Both the position numbers and the translations under genes were made by a program. Below, piece after piece: positions 1-8,891 of a stretch of 64,000 nucleotides of DNA (positions are counted from its first letter, which is position 1; every line of letters begins with the position of its first letter). The notes under the pieces were generated by a model. That model was given only the letters and a program-made list of their open reading frames with translations, made no database searches and was not told the origin of the DNA. This stretch comes from Microvirga sp. TS319. GTDB taxonomy: Bacteria > Pseudomonadota > Alphaproteobacteria > Rhizobiales > Beijerinckiaceae. The stretch is from assembly GCF_041276405.1 (NCBI RefSeq), contig NZ_JBGGGT010000002.1, positions 3,201,001-3,265,000 on the forward strand. Direction: 5' to 3'.

Positions 1-299
1 TCGACGTCATCACGGCCCTGCAGGATGCCGGCGCCCAGGTGCGGGCCTATGATCCGGAGGGCATGCAGGCGGCGAGCGCGATGCTCGCCGACGTGGAATA
101 CGCCCGCGATGCCTATGACTGCGCCCGCGGCGCGGACGCTCTCGTGATCGTGACCGAATGGGACATGTTCCGGGCGCTCGATCTCAAGCGCCTGAAGGCG
201 CTTCTCGCCGAACCCGTGGTGGTGGACCTGCGCAACGTCTACCGTCCCGACGAGATGCGCCGGAACGGGTTCACCTATGTGAGCATCGGACGGCCGTGA
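1..299 (+). CDS. UDP-glucose 6-dehydrogenase, C-terminal part (5' end outside window)
   Basis: The gene is cut by the window start; the reading frame is open from base 3 to the TGA at 297-299. The visible 98 residues match the C-terminal UDP-binding domain of UDP-glucose/GDP-mannose dehydrogenases: an opening DVITALQDAGAQVRAYDPEG strand, then DALVIVTEWDMF and VVDLRNVYRPDEM, a typical end of Ugd. The family oxidises UDP-glucose to UDP-glucuronate with two NAD+ in the cytoplasm, feeding exopolysaccharide or lipid sugars. The catalytic cysteine and NAD domain lie upstream of the window, so substrate choice among UDP-sugars cannot be verified. No partner gene follows on the same strand except a small regulator-like gene 96 bases downstream. 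Confidence 0.88.
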   Translation, partial: DVITALQDAGAQVRAYDPEGMQAASAMLADVEYARDAYDCARGADALVIVTEWDMFRALDLKRLKALLAEPVVVDLRNVYRPDEMRRNGFTYVSIGRP

Positions 300-395
300 G
301 ATTTCGAACGCGCGGGATGTTCACGCGAACCGCATCCCGTGGCATACGTTCCATCATCTCGCCTTTGTTGAAACCGACGCCTTTCGGAGCGCCCC

Positions 396-632
396 ATGCA
401 GACTTTCTTCGTCGAGATCAAATGCAAGCTCGGGAAGACCTACGCGGTCGCCAACGCCCTCGCCGACCGGGAGATCGCCTCGGAGATCTACTCGACGGCC
501 GGGAATTACGACATCCTCGCCAAGTTTCACGTGGATGACGGCGTCGATATCGGCCACTTCATCGCCGAGAACGTGCAGGTCATTCCCGAGATCGCCGACA
601 CGCACACGATCATCACGTTCAAGGCGTTCTGA
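396..632 (+). CDS. Stand-alone Lrp/AsnC ligand-binding (RAM) domain protein
   Basis: This 78-residue protein (MQTFFVEIKCKLGKTY...) is just the C-terminal effector-binding and dimerisation domain of Lrp/AsnC regulators. It has the alternating strand-helix pattern and the YSTAGNYDILAKFHVDD stretch typical of that domain. There is no helix-turn-helix, so it should not bind DNA itself. Such orphan domains are widespread in Alphaproteobacteria; a role as amino-acid sensor or as partner of full-length Lrp proteins is inference. Its stop codon (630-632) directly abuts the stop of the convergent transglycosylase gene with no spacer. Confidence 0.85.
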   Translation: MQTFFVEIKCKLGKTYAVANALADREIASEIYSTAGNYDILAKFHVDDGVDIGHFIAENVQVIPEIADTHTIITFKAF

Positions 633-1781
633 TCAGCGCGTGAGGGCGCTGGTTGCGGTGATCTCGGCGGCCGGACGGGTGACTTCGGCCAGATACGGGC
701 CAATGCCTTCATAGCGATCCAGGCGGCGCACGATCTTCGAATCGATCTTGTTGTAGAGCTCGGCCACCGAGACCGGGCGGCGCTTGCGGCCCTTGCCTTC
801 CATGAAGAGGCCGGAATTGGCCTTCGCGGCCTTCGGGAAGAGCTTGGAAGCCTTCATGTTCGGGTCCTGGTCCAGCACTTCCAGGAAGCGCACGGCGCTC
901 TGCGCGCCCAGGAAATGCGCCAGATAGAGCTCCGCCTCGGCGATCTCGCGCTCGCCTTGAGCGATGAGCGCGCGCTCCACGTCCTTGATCAGTTCGCCCG
1001 CCATCAGGGCCGAGAAATAGGGATCGGTCCGAAGGTCCATGATCCACTCCCGGTCCTTGCCGCTCACCTCCGGCTCTCCGTCGACGATTCGGACGGCCGC
1101 GGCCGCGGCGGTAAAGCCGTAATCGGCCGCATGCATGGCAACCACCTCGAGCCATGTGCGGTCGATGAACTGGAACAGCCCCTCGGCGGACGAGGTCGGC
1201 GCCTTGGCCTCGGGCGAGAGGCTCGATTCCACGTCCGCGAGCGTCATCATGTAGACCGGATCCACGCCCGTCACATGCGCCGCCTTGAGAATCGAGTGAA
1301 CGAGCCAGCGCGGGATGTTGCGCCCGTTGAAGGGAATGATCTCGTCCGGATTGGCCGTTTCGGCGAGCGCCTCCTCGGGCGCGGGCTTCTGCGGGCGCTT
1401 CTTGGCGAGCGAGAACGCTCCGTTGAGGATTTCCCTGAACAGACCGGGCTGCTTGAGGAGTTCCGGCGTATAGGCGACCGATGCCAGGACGGGATCGGCC
1501 AGGCTCACGGTCTTGGCGTGAGACGAATGGTTGTCCCCCATCATGGCGGTCGGCAGGGTGGCGACGGCGGCGGGTCCCGCCGTCAGCCCCTGGAACCCGA
1601 CCATCAGGCCCAAAGCAAGGGCCACGCGAACCGTCTGGCGGCAGCCTCGGCCGCCTTGGCGCGGATCCGCAACAGGTTGCGGCACGGCGCACAGCAGCGT
1701 TCTTGCATTACTCGGCATCACACTTGTTCCCGCAGGGTTCGGCTTGAATGCCGAACCACCCCTTGTGTCATTCTGGGACAA
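633..1781 (-). CDS. Lytic transglycosylase (SLT domain), exported
   Basis: About residues 135-240 form an SLT lysozyme-like domain. The segment DVESSLSPEAKAPTSSAEGL carries the candidate catalytic Glu followed by the conserved SS-A-GLFQF motif, and FQFIDRTWLE follows. Such enzymes cleave the MurNAc-GlcNAc bond of peptidoglycan in the periplasm, releasing 1,6-anhydroMurNAc. A hydrophobic stretch near residues 50-75 (VALALGLMVGFQGL) looks like a signal peptide. It is far from the first Met, so the true start may be Met22 (around 1718). The C-terminal part, rich in K/R, has no recognised domain. The gene stands alone. Confidence 0.85.
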   Translation of the reverse strand: MSQNDTRGGSAFKPNPAGTSVMPSNARTLLCAVPQPVADPRQGGRGCRQTVRVALALGLMVGFQGLTAGPAAVATLPTAMMGDNHSSHAKTVSLADPVLASVAYTPELLKQPGLFREILNGAFSLAKKRPQKPAPEEALAETANPDEIIPFNGRNIPRWLVHSILKAAHVTGVDPVYMMTLADVESSLSPEAKAPTSSAEGLFQFIDRTWLEVVAMHAADYGFTAAAAAVRIVDGEPEVSGKDREWIMDLRTDPYFSALMAGELIKDVERALIAQGEREIAEAELYLAHFLGAQSAVRFLEVLDQDPNMKASKLFPKAAKANSGLFMEGKGRKRRPVSVAELYNKIDSKIVRRLDRYEGIGPYLAEVTRPAAEITATSALTR

Positions 1782-1890
1782 GAGTTGACGGGTAGTTGTG
1801 TCGAGAATCGGTCAGCTTGGCCGTAAGACCGCAATCTTAATCAATTTGAGGGGGTCTTTTCCCCGGGAAAGTAACCCTAAAAGCGAGCTT

Positions 1891-2337
1891 TCACGAGGAA
1901 GATTGGGCTACGAGCTGCGCATTGGTGCGTTCGAGACGCTGCGCCAGTTCGCGCATCACCGCCAGGGACATCTGCGGAAACTGGGCCAGCAGTTCCAGAA
2001 AGACGCGCTTGTCGATGCGCAGAGCCGTGGTCGGCTCGGCCGCCATGATCGTGGCCGAGCGGGGCGTATCGGAGAGAATGCCCATCTCGCCCACGAGAGC
2101 GTTGCCGGCGAGCTCCGCCACCTGGATTTCCCCTCTGGGCGTGTTGAGGAGCACGCCGGCCCGCCCGTCGAGGAGCACATAGGCGGCATCGGACGGATCG
2201 CCCTGCGAGAAAAATCTCTGCCCAGCGGCGAACTGCACCCGTTCGCTGGTGAAGGCGAGCAGCTTCAGACGGGCCGGATCGACATCCCGGAACATCGGGA
2301 CCTGCCTCAGGGACTGAACCTCGGTCTCAAGGGTCAT
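1891..2337 (-). CDS. Cyclic nucleotide-binding domain protein (Crp-type sensor domain, no HTH)
   Basis: The 148 residues are almost entirely one cNMP-binding beta-roll: FFSQGDPSDAAYVLLDGRAGV, then LVGEMGILSDTPRSATIMA, with the GE..-L...PRSAT phosphate-binding cassette characteristic of CNB domains. A short C-terminal helix (MRELAQRLERTNAQL) follows. There is no DNA-binding domain, so it is not a transcription factor. Its start overlaps the stop of the upstream ABC-like gene by 4 bases (2334-2337), so the two are translationally coupled. A role in sensing or regulating that membrane protein is inference from context. Confidence 0.88.
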   Translation of the reverse strand: MTLETEVQSLRQVPMFRDVDPARLKLLAFTSERVQFAAGQRFFSQGDPSDAAYVLLDGRAGVLLNTPRGEIQVAELAGNALVGEMGILSDTPRSATIMAAEPTTALRIDKRVFLELLAQFPQMSLAVMRELAQRLERTNAQLVAQSSS

Positions 2338-5048
2338 GCCACCTCTCCTGCAACATTGCGGGCGCTCTCCACCTCGGGCCTCTGCGCCCGTCCCGGCGAA
2401 TCCGCCGTTTTTTCCGTGACAATCGTATCGCCGTGAAAGCGCATCTGAACATCGAAAGCCGCGGCCTGTCGATCATTGGACAGCACCATGAACAGGCTTT
2501 GTTGCTCGAGATAGTCGAGAAGCGCCCGGAGGATCCTCTCGGCGCGCTCCTCGTCGAAGGGCGCCAAGGCCCCGTCGATGACGAGAATGTCGGGGCGCTT
2601 CACCAGGCAGCGCACCAGGTTGATGCTGGCGCGCTCCTGCGGCGACAGAAGGCGGCCTGCGGCGCCGACCTCGTGATCGAGCCCGATCCGCTCCACATCC
2701 TCGAGGAGGTCGAGCTCCCGCACGACGGCCGCGATGGCCTCCGCGACCCGGTGGCGGGCGTCGGCCACCTGATAATTGACGCGGCCGAAGAGAAGATTGT
2801 CCCGGAGGGGAGCCGCCATGCAGATCCCGTCGGGATCGTAGAATTCCACCCCGGTGGCATCCTCTTTCTCGAGCGTGTCGCGTACGAAGCTGCGGGCCTC
2901 GACGATCCGCCGCCGCAGCTCGTCGTCGAGCAGGCCGAGACGGTGCCTGGCCTCGATATAGGCGAGCGGCAGGGCCAGAAGCCGCGTCCGCTCCTCCTGC
3001 CGCAGCCCGGAGCCGCCCCTCGCCAGGCGGCGCAGAATGGCCTGGAATTCCGGCAGCTCGTCAGCGCCGATGAAGGAGAATTGTGCGAAGAGGGAATGTC
3101 CCGGCGGCAATCCCTGGAAGATCTCGGTCATCGTCTCCGCGATCTGCAGGCCCATCTCGGTGAGCTTGTCCGTGAGACCCGCCCGGTCGATGGCGCTGCG
3201 GAACCTTGAATTGTCCGCGAGGTTGCGGCCCACGAACTCCTCGGAGACGGGAACGCCGAAGAGCAGGTTCTCGGCGATCGTGGCCTGATCGTTGTAGCGG
3301 TCGATGTCGAAGGGCTCCACGAGGTCCGCCATGCCGTTCGACCGGAAGTTCTCCCGCAGCCTGTTCCGGGCCTCGACCAGACGCTCCGCAAGGGCGGCAT
3401 GCCGCTCCGGATCGATCTGCCCGACGAGTCCGAACAGGTAAATCGATTCACCCATCCCGATCTGGTTCAGCAGCCCGACCAGCACCCGGTCGAGATCGTG
3501 CTCGTCCTTCAGGCCGAGGCGCTCGTAATCGACCCACCGGTCGGCGATGCTCTCGAAGGGATTACCCGTCCGCGCGGCCTCGGCGATGCGGCGCGTCACA
3601 TCGCGCCGCTCGGCATCGCGGTCCATGGGCTTGATGCGCAGTCCATAGACGAGGTTGTCGCGAATGCTGCCGGGAAAAATGATGGGATCGACGCCCGCAT
3701 AGGCGATCCGGCGCCCGGTAACGGATACGGGAAGATGCGCGAGATCCCGGTCGGCGATACGGATGCGTCCGGAATAGCCGGGAATGCGCCGGGCCAGGAT
3801 GCGGGCCAACATGCTCGCGGCGGGGCTGCCGTTGGAAATCAGCGCCACCGTGGCCGGCAGCTCCAGCGAGAAGGAGGCGTTGTCGATCACCAGGTCGCCG
3901 TGAGACCCGGTCAGGCTGAGCCCCTCGGCCACGAGCGGACCGGCGAGCGGCTCGTCATTGGCGGCCTCCTCGGCATCGATCATCGGTCCCAGCCGCTCTT
4001 CCGCGAAATGCTGGGTGACCTGGTCGTACTTCACCTGCACGTCGAGGCGCTGCTGATCCCAGTCGATCAGCTCCTTCAACGGAGGCGGCAACTCGCGATA
4101 GGCGCTGATCACGGCCACGAGCTGACCGATGTCGAGCGTGCCGCGCAGCGCGAAATAGCCGCCCACCGCGTAGAACAGGAAGGGTGTGACCTGCGACAGG
4201 AAGTTGTTGAGGAATTTGACCGCGAATTTCCTGTTGTAGATCTTCAGGCGGATGGCGAAGAGGCTGAAGAGGCGGCTGCCGATTTCCGCCCTTTCCCAGG
4301 CATAGGCATTGTGAACGTGCACGACCTCGATGCCGTCGAGCACCTCGCCGATTCGTCCCGCGAGCTCGCGCGATGCCAGCTGACGCTGCTTGCCGAGGTG
4401 CAGCAGTTCCCGCCGGAGGCGCGGAATGATGGTGAACTGCACGCCGATCACGGCCAGCGCCATGAGGCCGAGCCACACGTTCTGAACCATGATGAAGAAC
4501 AAGGCCGTCAGGGCCTGCAGGCCGAGCAGAACCGGCGTGATGAAGGCATCCCCGATGAACCCGCCGATGGGCTCGACCTCGTCCTTGATGATCGTCGCCG
4601 TCTCGGAGGATTTGACGGTGCGCAACGCCTCCGGCGTGAAACGCAGGACCATCGCGAACAGGTCGAACCGCATGCGCCGGAGCATGCGCTCTCCGAGAAC
4701 GCCCTTGGCGAGATTGATCCAGTACTTGAAGCCGTTGTTGATGACGACGAAGAACAGGAACAGGCACGAGAGACCGATCAGGAGCCCGACGCGGCCGACC
4801 TGGAATCCCTCGAACAGCTGAAGGGACCCGCCGCCGAGCCATCGCGGCCAGTCGATATGCAGCCGCAGGAAAGGCGCCGTAACGTTGCCGTCCTTGAACG
4901 CGTCGCCCTGAATGGCCTCGTTCACGATCTGGCGAGGCAGGTCGAGGGAGATGAAATAAAATGGTTGAGACAGCAGTACGACAAAGCATATGAACAGCTG
5001 GTCGCGCTTGGAATGAGTCCAGATATACCGAAAGAGGCTCTTTTCCAT
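2334..5048 (-). CDS. ABC exporter-like membrane protein with degenerate, enlarged ATPase region
   Basis: The 904-residue product begins with an ABC-exporter-type membrane domain (about residues 1-350, with hydrophobic segments such as VGLLIGLSCLFLFFVV and VWLGLMALAVIGVQF). A nucleotide-binding-like region of about 480 residues follows, twice the usual size. The expected Walker A is replaced by ISNGSPAASML (about residue 406), with no GK[ST]. The signature is LSPQERAS (about 801), the Walker B is DILVIDGALAPFDEE with Gly in place of the catalytic Glu (about 823), and the H-loop reads LSNDR. The exporter motif 'ENLLFG' occurs three times (about 463, 593, 750). It is therefore probably not a normal ATPase. 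It is followed by the overlapping cyclic-nucleotide-binding gene. Substrate unknown. Confidence 0.85.
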   Translation of the reverse strand: MEKSLFRYIWTHSKRDQLFICFVVLLSQPFYFISLDLPRQIVNEAIQGDAFKDGNVTAPFLRLHIDWPRWLGGGSLQLFEGFQVGRVGLLIGLSCLFLFFVVINNGFKYWINLAKGVLGERMLRRMRFDLFAMVLRFTPEALRTVKSSETATIIKDEVEPIGGFIGDAFITPVLLGLQALTALFFIMVQNVWLGLMALAVIGVQFTIIPRLRRELLHLGKQRQLASRELAGRIGEVLDGIEVVHVHNAYAWERAEIGSRLFSLFAIRLKIYNRKFAVKFLNNFLSQVTPFLFYAVGGYFALRGTLDIGQLVAVISAYRELPPPLKELIDWDQQRLDVQVKYDQVTQHFAEERLGPMIDAEEAANDEPLAGPLVAEGLSLTGSHGDLVIDNASFSLELPATVALISNGSPAASMLARILARRIPGYSGRIRIADRDLAHLPVSVTGRRIAYAGVDPIIFPGSIRDNLVYGLRIKPMDRDAERRDVTRRIAEAARTGNPFESIADRWVDYERLGLKDEHDLDRVLVGLLNQIGMGESIYLFGLVGQIDPERHAALAERLVEARNRLRENFRSNGMADLVEPFDIDRYNDQATIAENLLFGVPVSEEFVGRNLADNSRFRSAIDRAGLTDKLTEMGLQIAETMTEIFQGLPPGHSLFAQFSFIGADELPEFQAILRRLARGGSGLRQEERTRLLALPLAYIEARHRLGLLDDELRRRIVEARSFVRDTLEKEDATGVEFYDPDGICMAAPLRDNLLFGRVNYQVADARHRVAEAIAAVVRELDLLEDVERIGLDHEVGAAGRLLSPQERASINLVRCLVKRPDILVIDGALAPFDEERAERILRALLDYLEQQSLFMVLSNDRQAAAFDVQMRFHGDTIVTEKTADSPGRAQRPEVESARNVAGEVA

Positions 5049-5193
5049 TGCCGTAGAGTTATAACCTTCAAAGCTGAAGAGAACCTCTTCCCGATCTCCA
5101 ATCCTGCCTTATTTGATCGGTGGGGGCTTGAGAAGAGGTAGAGACGGAAGATGCGTCGTCAACCGATGCGCCTTCCTGCCAAGAGGCGTCCGG

Positions 5194-6471
5194 ATGGCGG
5201 ATTTGGTGACCAGTTTAAGCAAGGAACCCGATTCACGCCTCCCCCGGGGCCTCCCGGCCCGAGGTCCTCGGGTCCTGATCTACAGCCATGACACCTTCGG
5301 TCTCGGCCATCTGCGCCGGTCGCGGGCGATCGCCAACGCCATCGTGGCCGACCGGCCCGACGCATCGGTGGTGATCATCTCGGGCTCGCCGGTCATCGGC
5401 AATTTCGAGTTCGGCAGCGGAGTCGACTACATCCGTATCCCGGGCGTCACGAAGCTGCCGGACGGCGACTACCGCAGCCTCAACCTCAACGTGAACCTTG
5501 ACGAGGCGGTCGGCCTGCGTCAGGCGCTCATTCTTCAGACGGCGAAGGCCTTCCGGCCCGACGTGTTCATCGTCGACAAGGAACCCACGGGCTTTCGCGG
5601 GGAGGTCCTGCCCGCCCTCGACTATCTCCAGGCGGCGGGCTGCCGCCTCGTGCTCGGCATCCGCGACGTGATGGACGAACCGAGCCTTCTCGTCCCAGAA
5701 TGGGAGCGAAAGGGAGCGAAGGCGGCCCTCATCCGCTACTACGACGAGATCTGGGTCTATGGCCTGAAGGACGTATACCGGCCGCTCAAGGCCCTCAACC
5801 TGCCGGAGGAGGTGAGCGAGCGCGTCACCTATACCGGCTATCTGCGCCGCGAGGTGCCCCCCACCCCCTCGCTGACGCGGTATCCGAAGATCACCAAGCA
5901 ACCCTTCATCCTCGTGACCACCGGCGGCGGCGGAGATGGAGACGACCTCATCGACTGGGTGATCTCGGCCTACGAAGCCGATCCAACCCTGGAGCAGCCC
6001 GCCCTGATCCTGTTCGGCCCGTTCATCGACCGCGACAAGCGCCGGGCCTTCGTGGAGCGCATCGCCCGGCAGCCGAAGCTCGATGTCATGTCCTTCGACA
6101 ACAAGATCGAGCGGCTCATGAAGAAGGCCGACGCCATCGTGGCCATGGGCGGCTACAACACGTTCTGCGAGGCGCTGTCCTTCGACAAGCGCACCCTCAT
6201 CGTGCCGCGCACCCGCCCGCGCCTCGAGCAATATATCCGCGCCGTCGAGGCCGAGCGCCTTGGTCTCGTGCGGATGCTGAGCGATTACAAGGAGCCGCGC
6301 ACGCCCGAGCGCATGGCCGCAGCCCTGCGCAACCTCTCCTCGCAGCCGCGCCCGTCCGAAGTGACCATTCCCGGCCTCCTCGACGGGCTTGACCGGGTGC
6401 AGGAGCGGCTTAAGGCTCTCCTCGAACCGACACCCCAGTTTGAGACCGCCTATCGTCAGGCGGCCGGGTAA
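5194..6471 (+). CDS. Glycosyltransferase, MurG/COG4671-like (GT-B fold)
   Basis: The 425-residue protein opens with RVLIYSHDTFGLGHLRRSRA, the glycine-histidine loop of MurG-like GT-B enzymes. It ends with a nucleotide-sugar half: ILVTTGGGGDGDDLIDW, then MKKADAIVAMGGYNTFCEAL (donor-binding G-G-x-N motif). It should transfer a sugar from a nucleotide donor in the cytoplasm; donor and acceptor are unknown. I prefer the ATG at 5194 over the in-frame one at 5113 because AAGAGG lies 7 bases upstream of it and homology begins soon after. It is the first gene of the nine-gene operon and diverges from the ABC-like gene across 145 bases. The same family recurs as the N-terminal half of the fourth operon gene. 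Confidence 0.87.
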   Translation: MADLVTSLSKEPDSRLPRGLPARGPRVLIYSHDTFGLGHLRRSRAIANAIVADRPDASVVIISGSPVIGNFEFGSGVDYIRIPGVTKLPDGDYRSLNLNVNLDEAVGLRQALILQTAKAFRPDVFIVDKEPTGFRGEVLPALDYLQAAGCRLVLGIRDVMDEPSLLVPEWERKGAKAALIRYYDEIWVYGLKDVYRPLKALNLPEEVSERVTYTGYLRREVPPTPSLTRYPKITKQPFILVTTGGGGDGDDLIDWVISAYEADPTLEQPALILFGPFIDRDKRRAFVERIARQPKLDVMSFDNKIERLMKKADAIVAMGGYNTFCEALSFDKRTLIVPRTRPRLEQYIRAVEAERLGLVRMLSDYKEPRTPERMAAALRNLSSQPRPSEVTIPGLLDGLDRVQERLKALLEPTPQFETAYRQAAG

Positions 6472-6480
6472 ACCATTCCG

Positions 6481-7752
6481 ATGCCTCCCTCACCTGAATC
6501 CCGGCGGATCGCCATCGTCGTGAAGGGCTATCCGCGCCTGTCCGAGACCTTCATCGCGCAGGAAATCCTGGCCCTCGAAAACCGCGGTCTCGATCTCGAG
6601 ATCTGGTCCCTCCGCCATCCGACCGAGCGGGCCGTGCATCCCATGAACAAGAAGATCAGGGCGCGGGTGACCTATCTTCCGGAATATCTCTACGAGGAGC
6701 CGCTGCGCGTTCTCAAAGGCGCGTTCTGGAGCATCGGACAACGGGGTTTCGGCCCGCTGCTCAAGGCCTTCCGGCGCGATTTGAAGCGTGATTTCACGAT
6801 GAACCGCGTGCGTCGCCTGGGGCAAGCCTTCGTCATGGCGCGGGAACTGCCCGCGGAGGTCGGGCATCTCCACGTGCACTATCTCCACACGCCGGCCTCC
6901 GTGGTGCGCTATGCGGCGCTGCTGACCGGCCGCACCTGGACCTTCTCGGCCCACGCGAAGGACATCTGGACGACGCCCGACTGGGAAAAGCGCGAGAAAA
7001 TGCAGGAAGCCGTCTGGGGCGTCACCTGCACGGCGCATGGCGCCGGGAACCTGCAGGCCCTGTCGGCCCCGAGCCGCGTCTCTCTCGTCTATCACGGCCT
7101 CGACCTTTCCCGCTTTCCGGCTCCCCCCGAAAGCCGTCCGGCACGCGACGGCTCCGATCCCCAGGATCCCGTGAGGATCGTTTCCGTCGGGCGGGCGGTG
7201 GCCAAGAAGGGCTACGGCGACCTCATCCAGGCGCTGGCGGCCCTGCCGGGCGATCTGCACTGGCGCTTCGCCCATGTGGGCGGGGGCGACCTGCTGAACA
7301 GCCTCAAGGCGCAGGCGCAGCAGGCGGGCATCGCCGACAAGGTAGCGTTCCTGGGCGCGAAGGCCCAGCCCGACATCATCGCGCTGCTGCGCGAGGCGGA
7401 TCTCTTCGTGCTGCCGTCCAAGAAAGCGGCCTCCGGCGACCGGGACGGGCTGCCGAACGTGATCATGGAGGCGGCGAGCCAGAAGCTCGCCATCGCGGCG
7501 ACCGACTTTGCCGGCATCCCGGAATTCATCCGCGACGGCGCCGAGGGCGCGCTCGTGGCTCCCGGCGACTGGGAGGCCCTGTCGAACGCGCTCAACCTGC
7601 TCGCGCGGGAGCCCGCGAAGCGGGCCATGCTGGGCGAGGCGGCCTATCAGCGCCTTCGTCGGGACTTCTCGATGGATGGCGGCATCGACGTGCTGGAAGC
7701 GCGCTTGCGCACCCTCGTCGGCAACCCTTCGAAACAGCCGGAGCCCGTGTGA
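6481..7752 (+). CDS. Glycosyltransferase family 4
   Basis: The 423 residues have a GT4 pattern: an N-terminal acceptor domain starting IAIVVKGYPRLSETFIAQEI (typical of exopolysaccharide GT4 enzymes), then a C-terminal donor domain with IVSVGRAVAKKGYGDLIQAL, the ADLFVLPSKK segment and the GLPNVIMEAAS motif containing the EX7E-type glutamate. Expected to be a cytoplasmic, retaining transferase acting on a lipid- or protein-linked sugar. It lies 9 bases after the previous gene, and its TGA overlaps the next gene's GTG (7749-7752). Confidence 0.9.
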   Translation: MPPSPESRRIAIVVKGYPRLSETFIAQEILALENRGLDLEIWSLRHPTERAVHPMNKKIRARVTYLPEYLYEEPLRVLKGAFWSIGQRGFGPLLKAFRRDLKRDFTMNRVRRLGQAFVMARELPAEVGHLHVHYLHTPASVVRYAALLTGRTWTFSAHAKDIWTTPDWEKREKMQEAVWGVTCTAHGAGNLQALSAPSRVSLVYHGLDLSRFPAPPESRPARDGSDPQDPVRIVSVGRAVAKKGYGDLIQALAALPGDLHWRFAHVGGGDLLNSLKAQAQQAGIADKVAFLGAKAQPDIIALLREADLFVLPSKKAASGDRDGLPNVIMEAASQKLAIAATDFAGIPEFIRDGAEGALVAPGDWEALSNALNLLAREPAKRAMLGEAAYQRLRRDFSMDGGIDVLEARLRTLVGNPSKQPEPV

Positions 7753-8891
7753 GCGACCGTCGGCCCGTCGCGTTCTATGCCCCCCTGAAAGGCCCGGATC
7801 ACCCCCTGCCCTCAGGCGACCGCACCATGGCGCGGCTCCTGATGCGGGCTCTCGGTCAGGCAGGCCTCACGCCGCGGCTCGCGAGCGCATTGCGCACGCT
7901 CGACAAGGCGGGCAACGGACGGGTTCAAGAGGATCTGAAGCGGCAATCCCGGGCCGAGGCCTCCCGCCTCATCGCCCATTACCGGGCCCTTCCCGAGGAG
8001 CGGCGGCCCTGCCTGTGGTTCACCTATCACGTGTATTACAAGGCTCCCGACTGGATCGGCCCGCAGGTTAGCGACGCCCTGAACATCCCTTACGTGATCG
8101 CCGAAGGCTCTCGCGCCGCCAAACGCGCGCAGGGTCCCTGGGCCCTGGGGCATGCGGGGGCGGAGGAAGCGCTCGACCGGGCCGACGCGATCTTCGTGAT
8201 GACGGCCAAGGACCGGGTCGCGCTGGAGAGCGCACGCCCGGCGCACCAGACGCTGGTCGACCTGCCGCCCTTCATGGATACCGGAGAATGGCCGAAGACC
8301 TCCGCCGTGAGAGGCTCCCCCGGGCCGCAGCTTCTCGCCGTCGCCATGATGCGTGACGGCGACAAGCTCGCATCCTATCGGATTCTCGCGGATGCACTTG
8401 CGCGCATGGCGCATCTCCCCTGGCGCCTCGCCATCGTGGGCGACGGAGAGGCGCGCCCGGAGATCGAGCGGCTATTCGCGCCACTTTCACCGCGTATTCG
8501 CTTCCATGGACAGATCGAGGACCGGAATCGTCTCGCCGCGCTCTACCGAAACGCCGATCTGTTCGTCTGGCCCGCGGTGAATGAGGCCTATGGCATGGTG
8601 TTTCTGGAAGCGCAGTTCTTCGGCTGCGCGGTCGCCGCGGGCGATTTCGGAGGGGTCGCCAGTGTCGTGAAGAATGGGGAGACGGGTGTCTTGACTGCGC
8701 CGGGGGATCCGGCTGCATTCTCAGAGGCCATGAAAGACTTGCTTGAACACCCGGAACGGCTTCGGACGCTCGGCGCCAACGCGCAGCGCTTCGTGAGCGA
8801 GGAGCGCAACCTCGACGGCGCCGCCCTGCGCCTGCAGACGGCGCTCTCGTGTCTTTCGAAATCGGGAGGAGCACGACCTTGCGCGTCCTGA
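7749..8891 (+). CDS. Glycosyltransferase (GT4-like, GT1 donor domain)
   Basis: The 380-residue protein begins at a GTG sharing bases with the stop of the gene before it. The C-terminal half carries WRLAIVGDGEARPEIERLF, IRFHGQIEDRNRLAALYRNA and the donor-site stretch ADLFVWPAVNEAYGMVFLEA, a clear group-1 glycosyltransferase domain. The N-terminal half is less typical: it starts RRPVAFYAPLKGPDHPLPSG and includes LWFTYHVYYKAPDWIG. Acceptor and donor are unknown. Position inside the operon with three other transferases suggests successive steps in one glycan. Confidence 0.87.
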   Translation: MSDRRPVAFYAPLKGPDHPLPSGDRTMARLLMRALGQAGLTPRLASALRTLDKAGNGRVQEDLKRQSRAEASRLIAHYRALPEERRPCLWFTYHVYYKAPDWIGPQVSDALNIPYVIAEGSRAAKRAQGPWALGHAGAEEALDRADAIFVMTAKDRVALESARPAHQTLVDLPPFMDTGEWPKTSAVRGSPGPQLLAVAMMRDGDKLASYRILADALARMAHLPWRLAIVGDGEARPEIERLFAPLSPRIRFHGQIEDRNRLAALYRNADLFVWPAVNEAYGMVFLEAQFFGCAVAAGDFGGVASVVKNGETGVLTAPGDPAAFSEAMKDLLEHPERLRTLGANAQRFVSEERNLDGAALRLQTALSCLSKSGGARPCAS

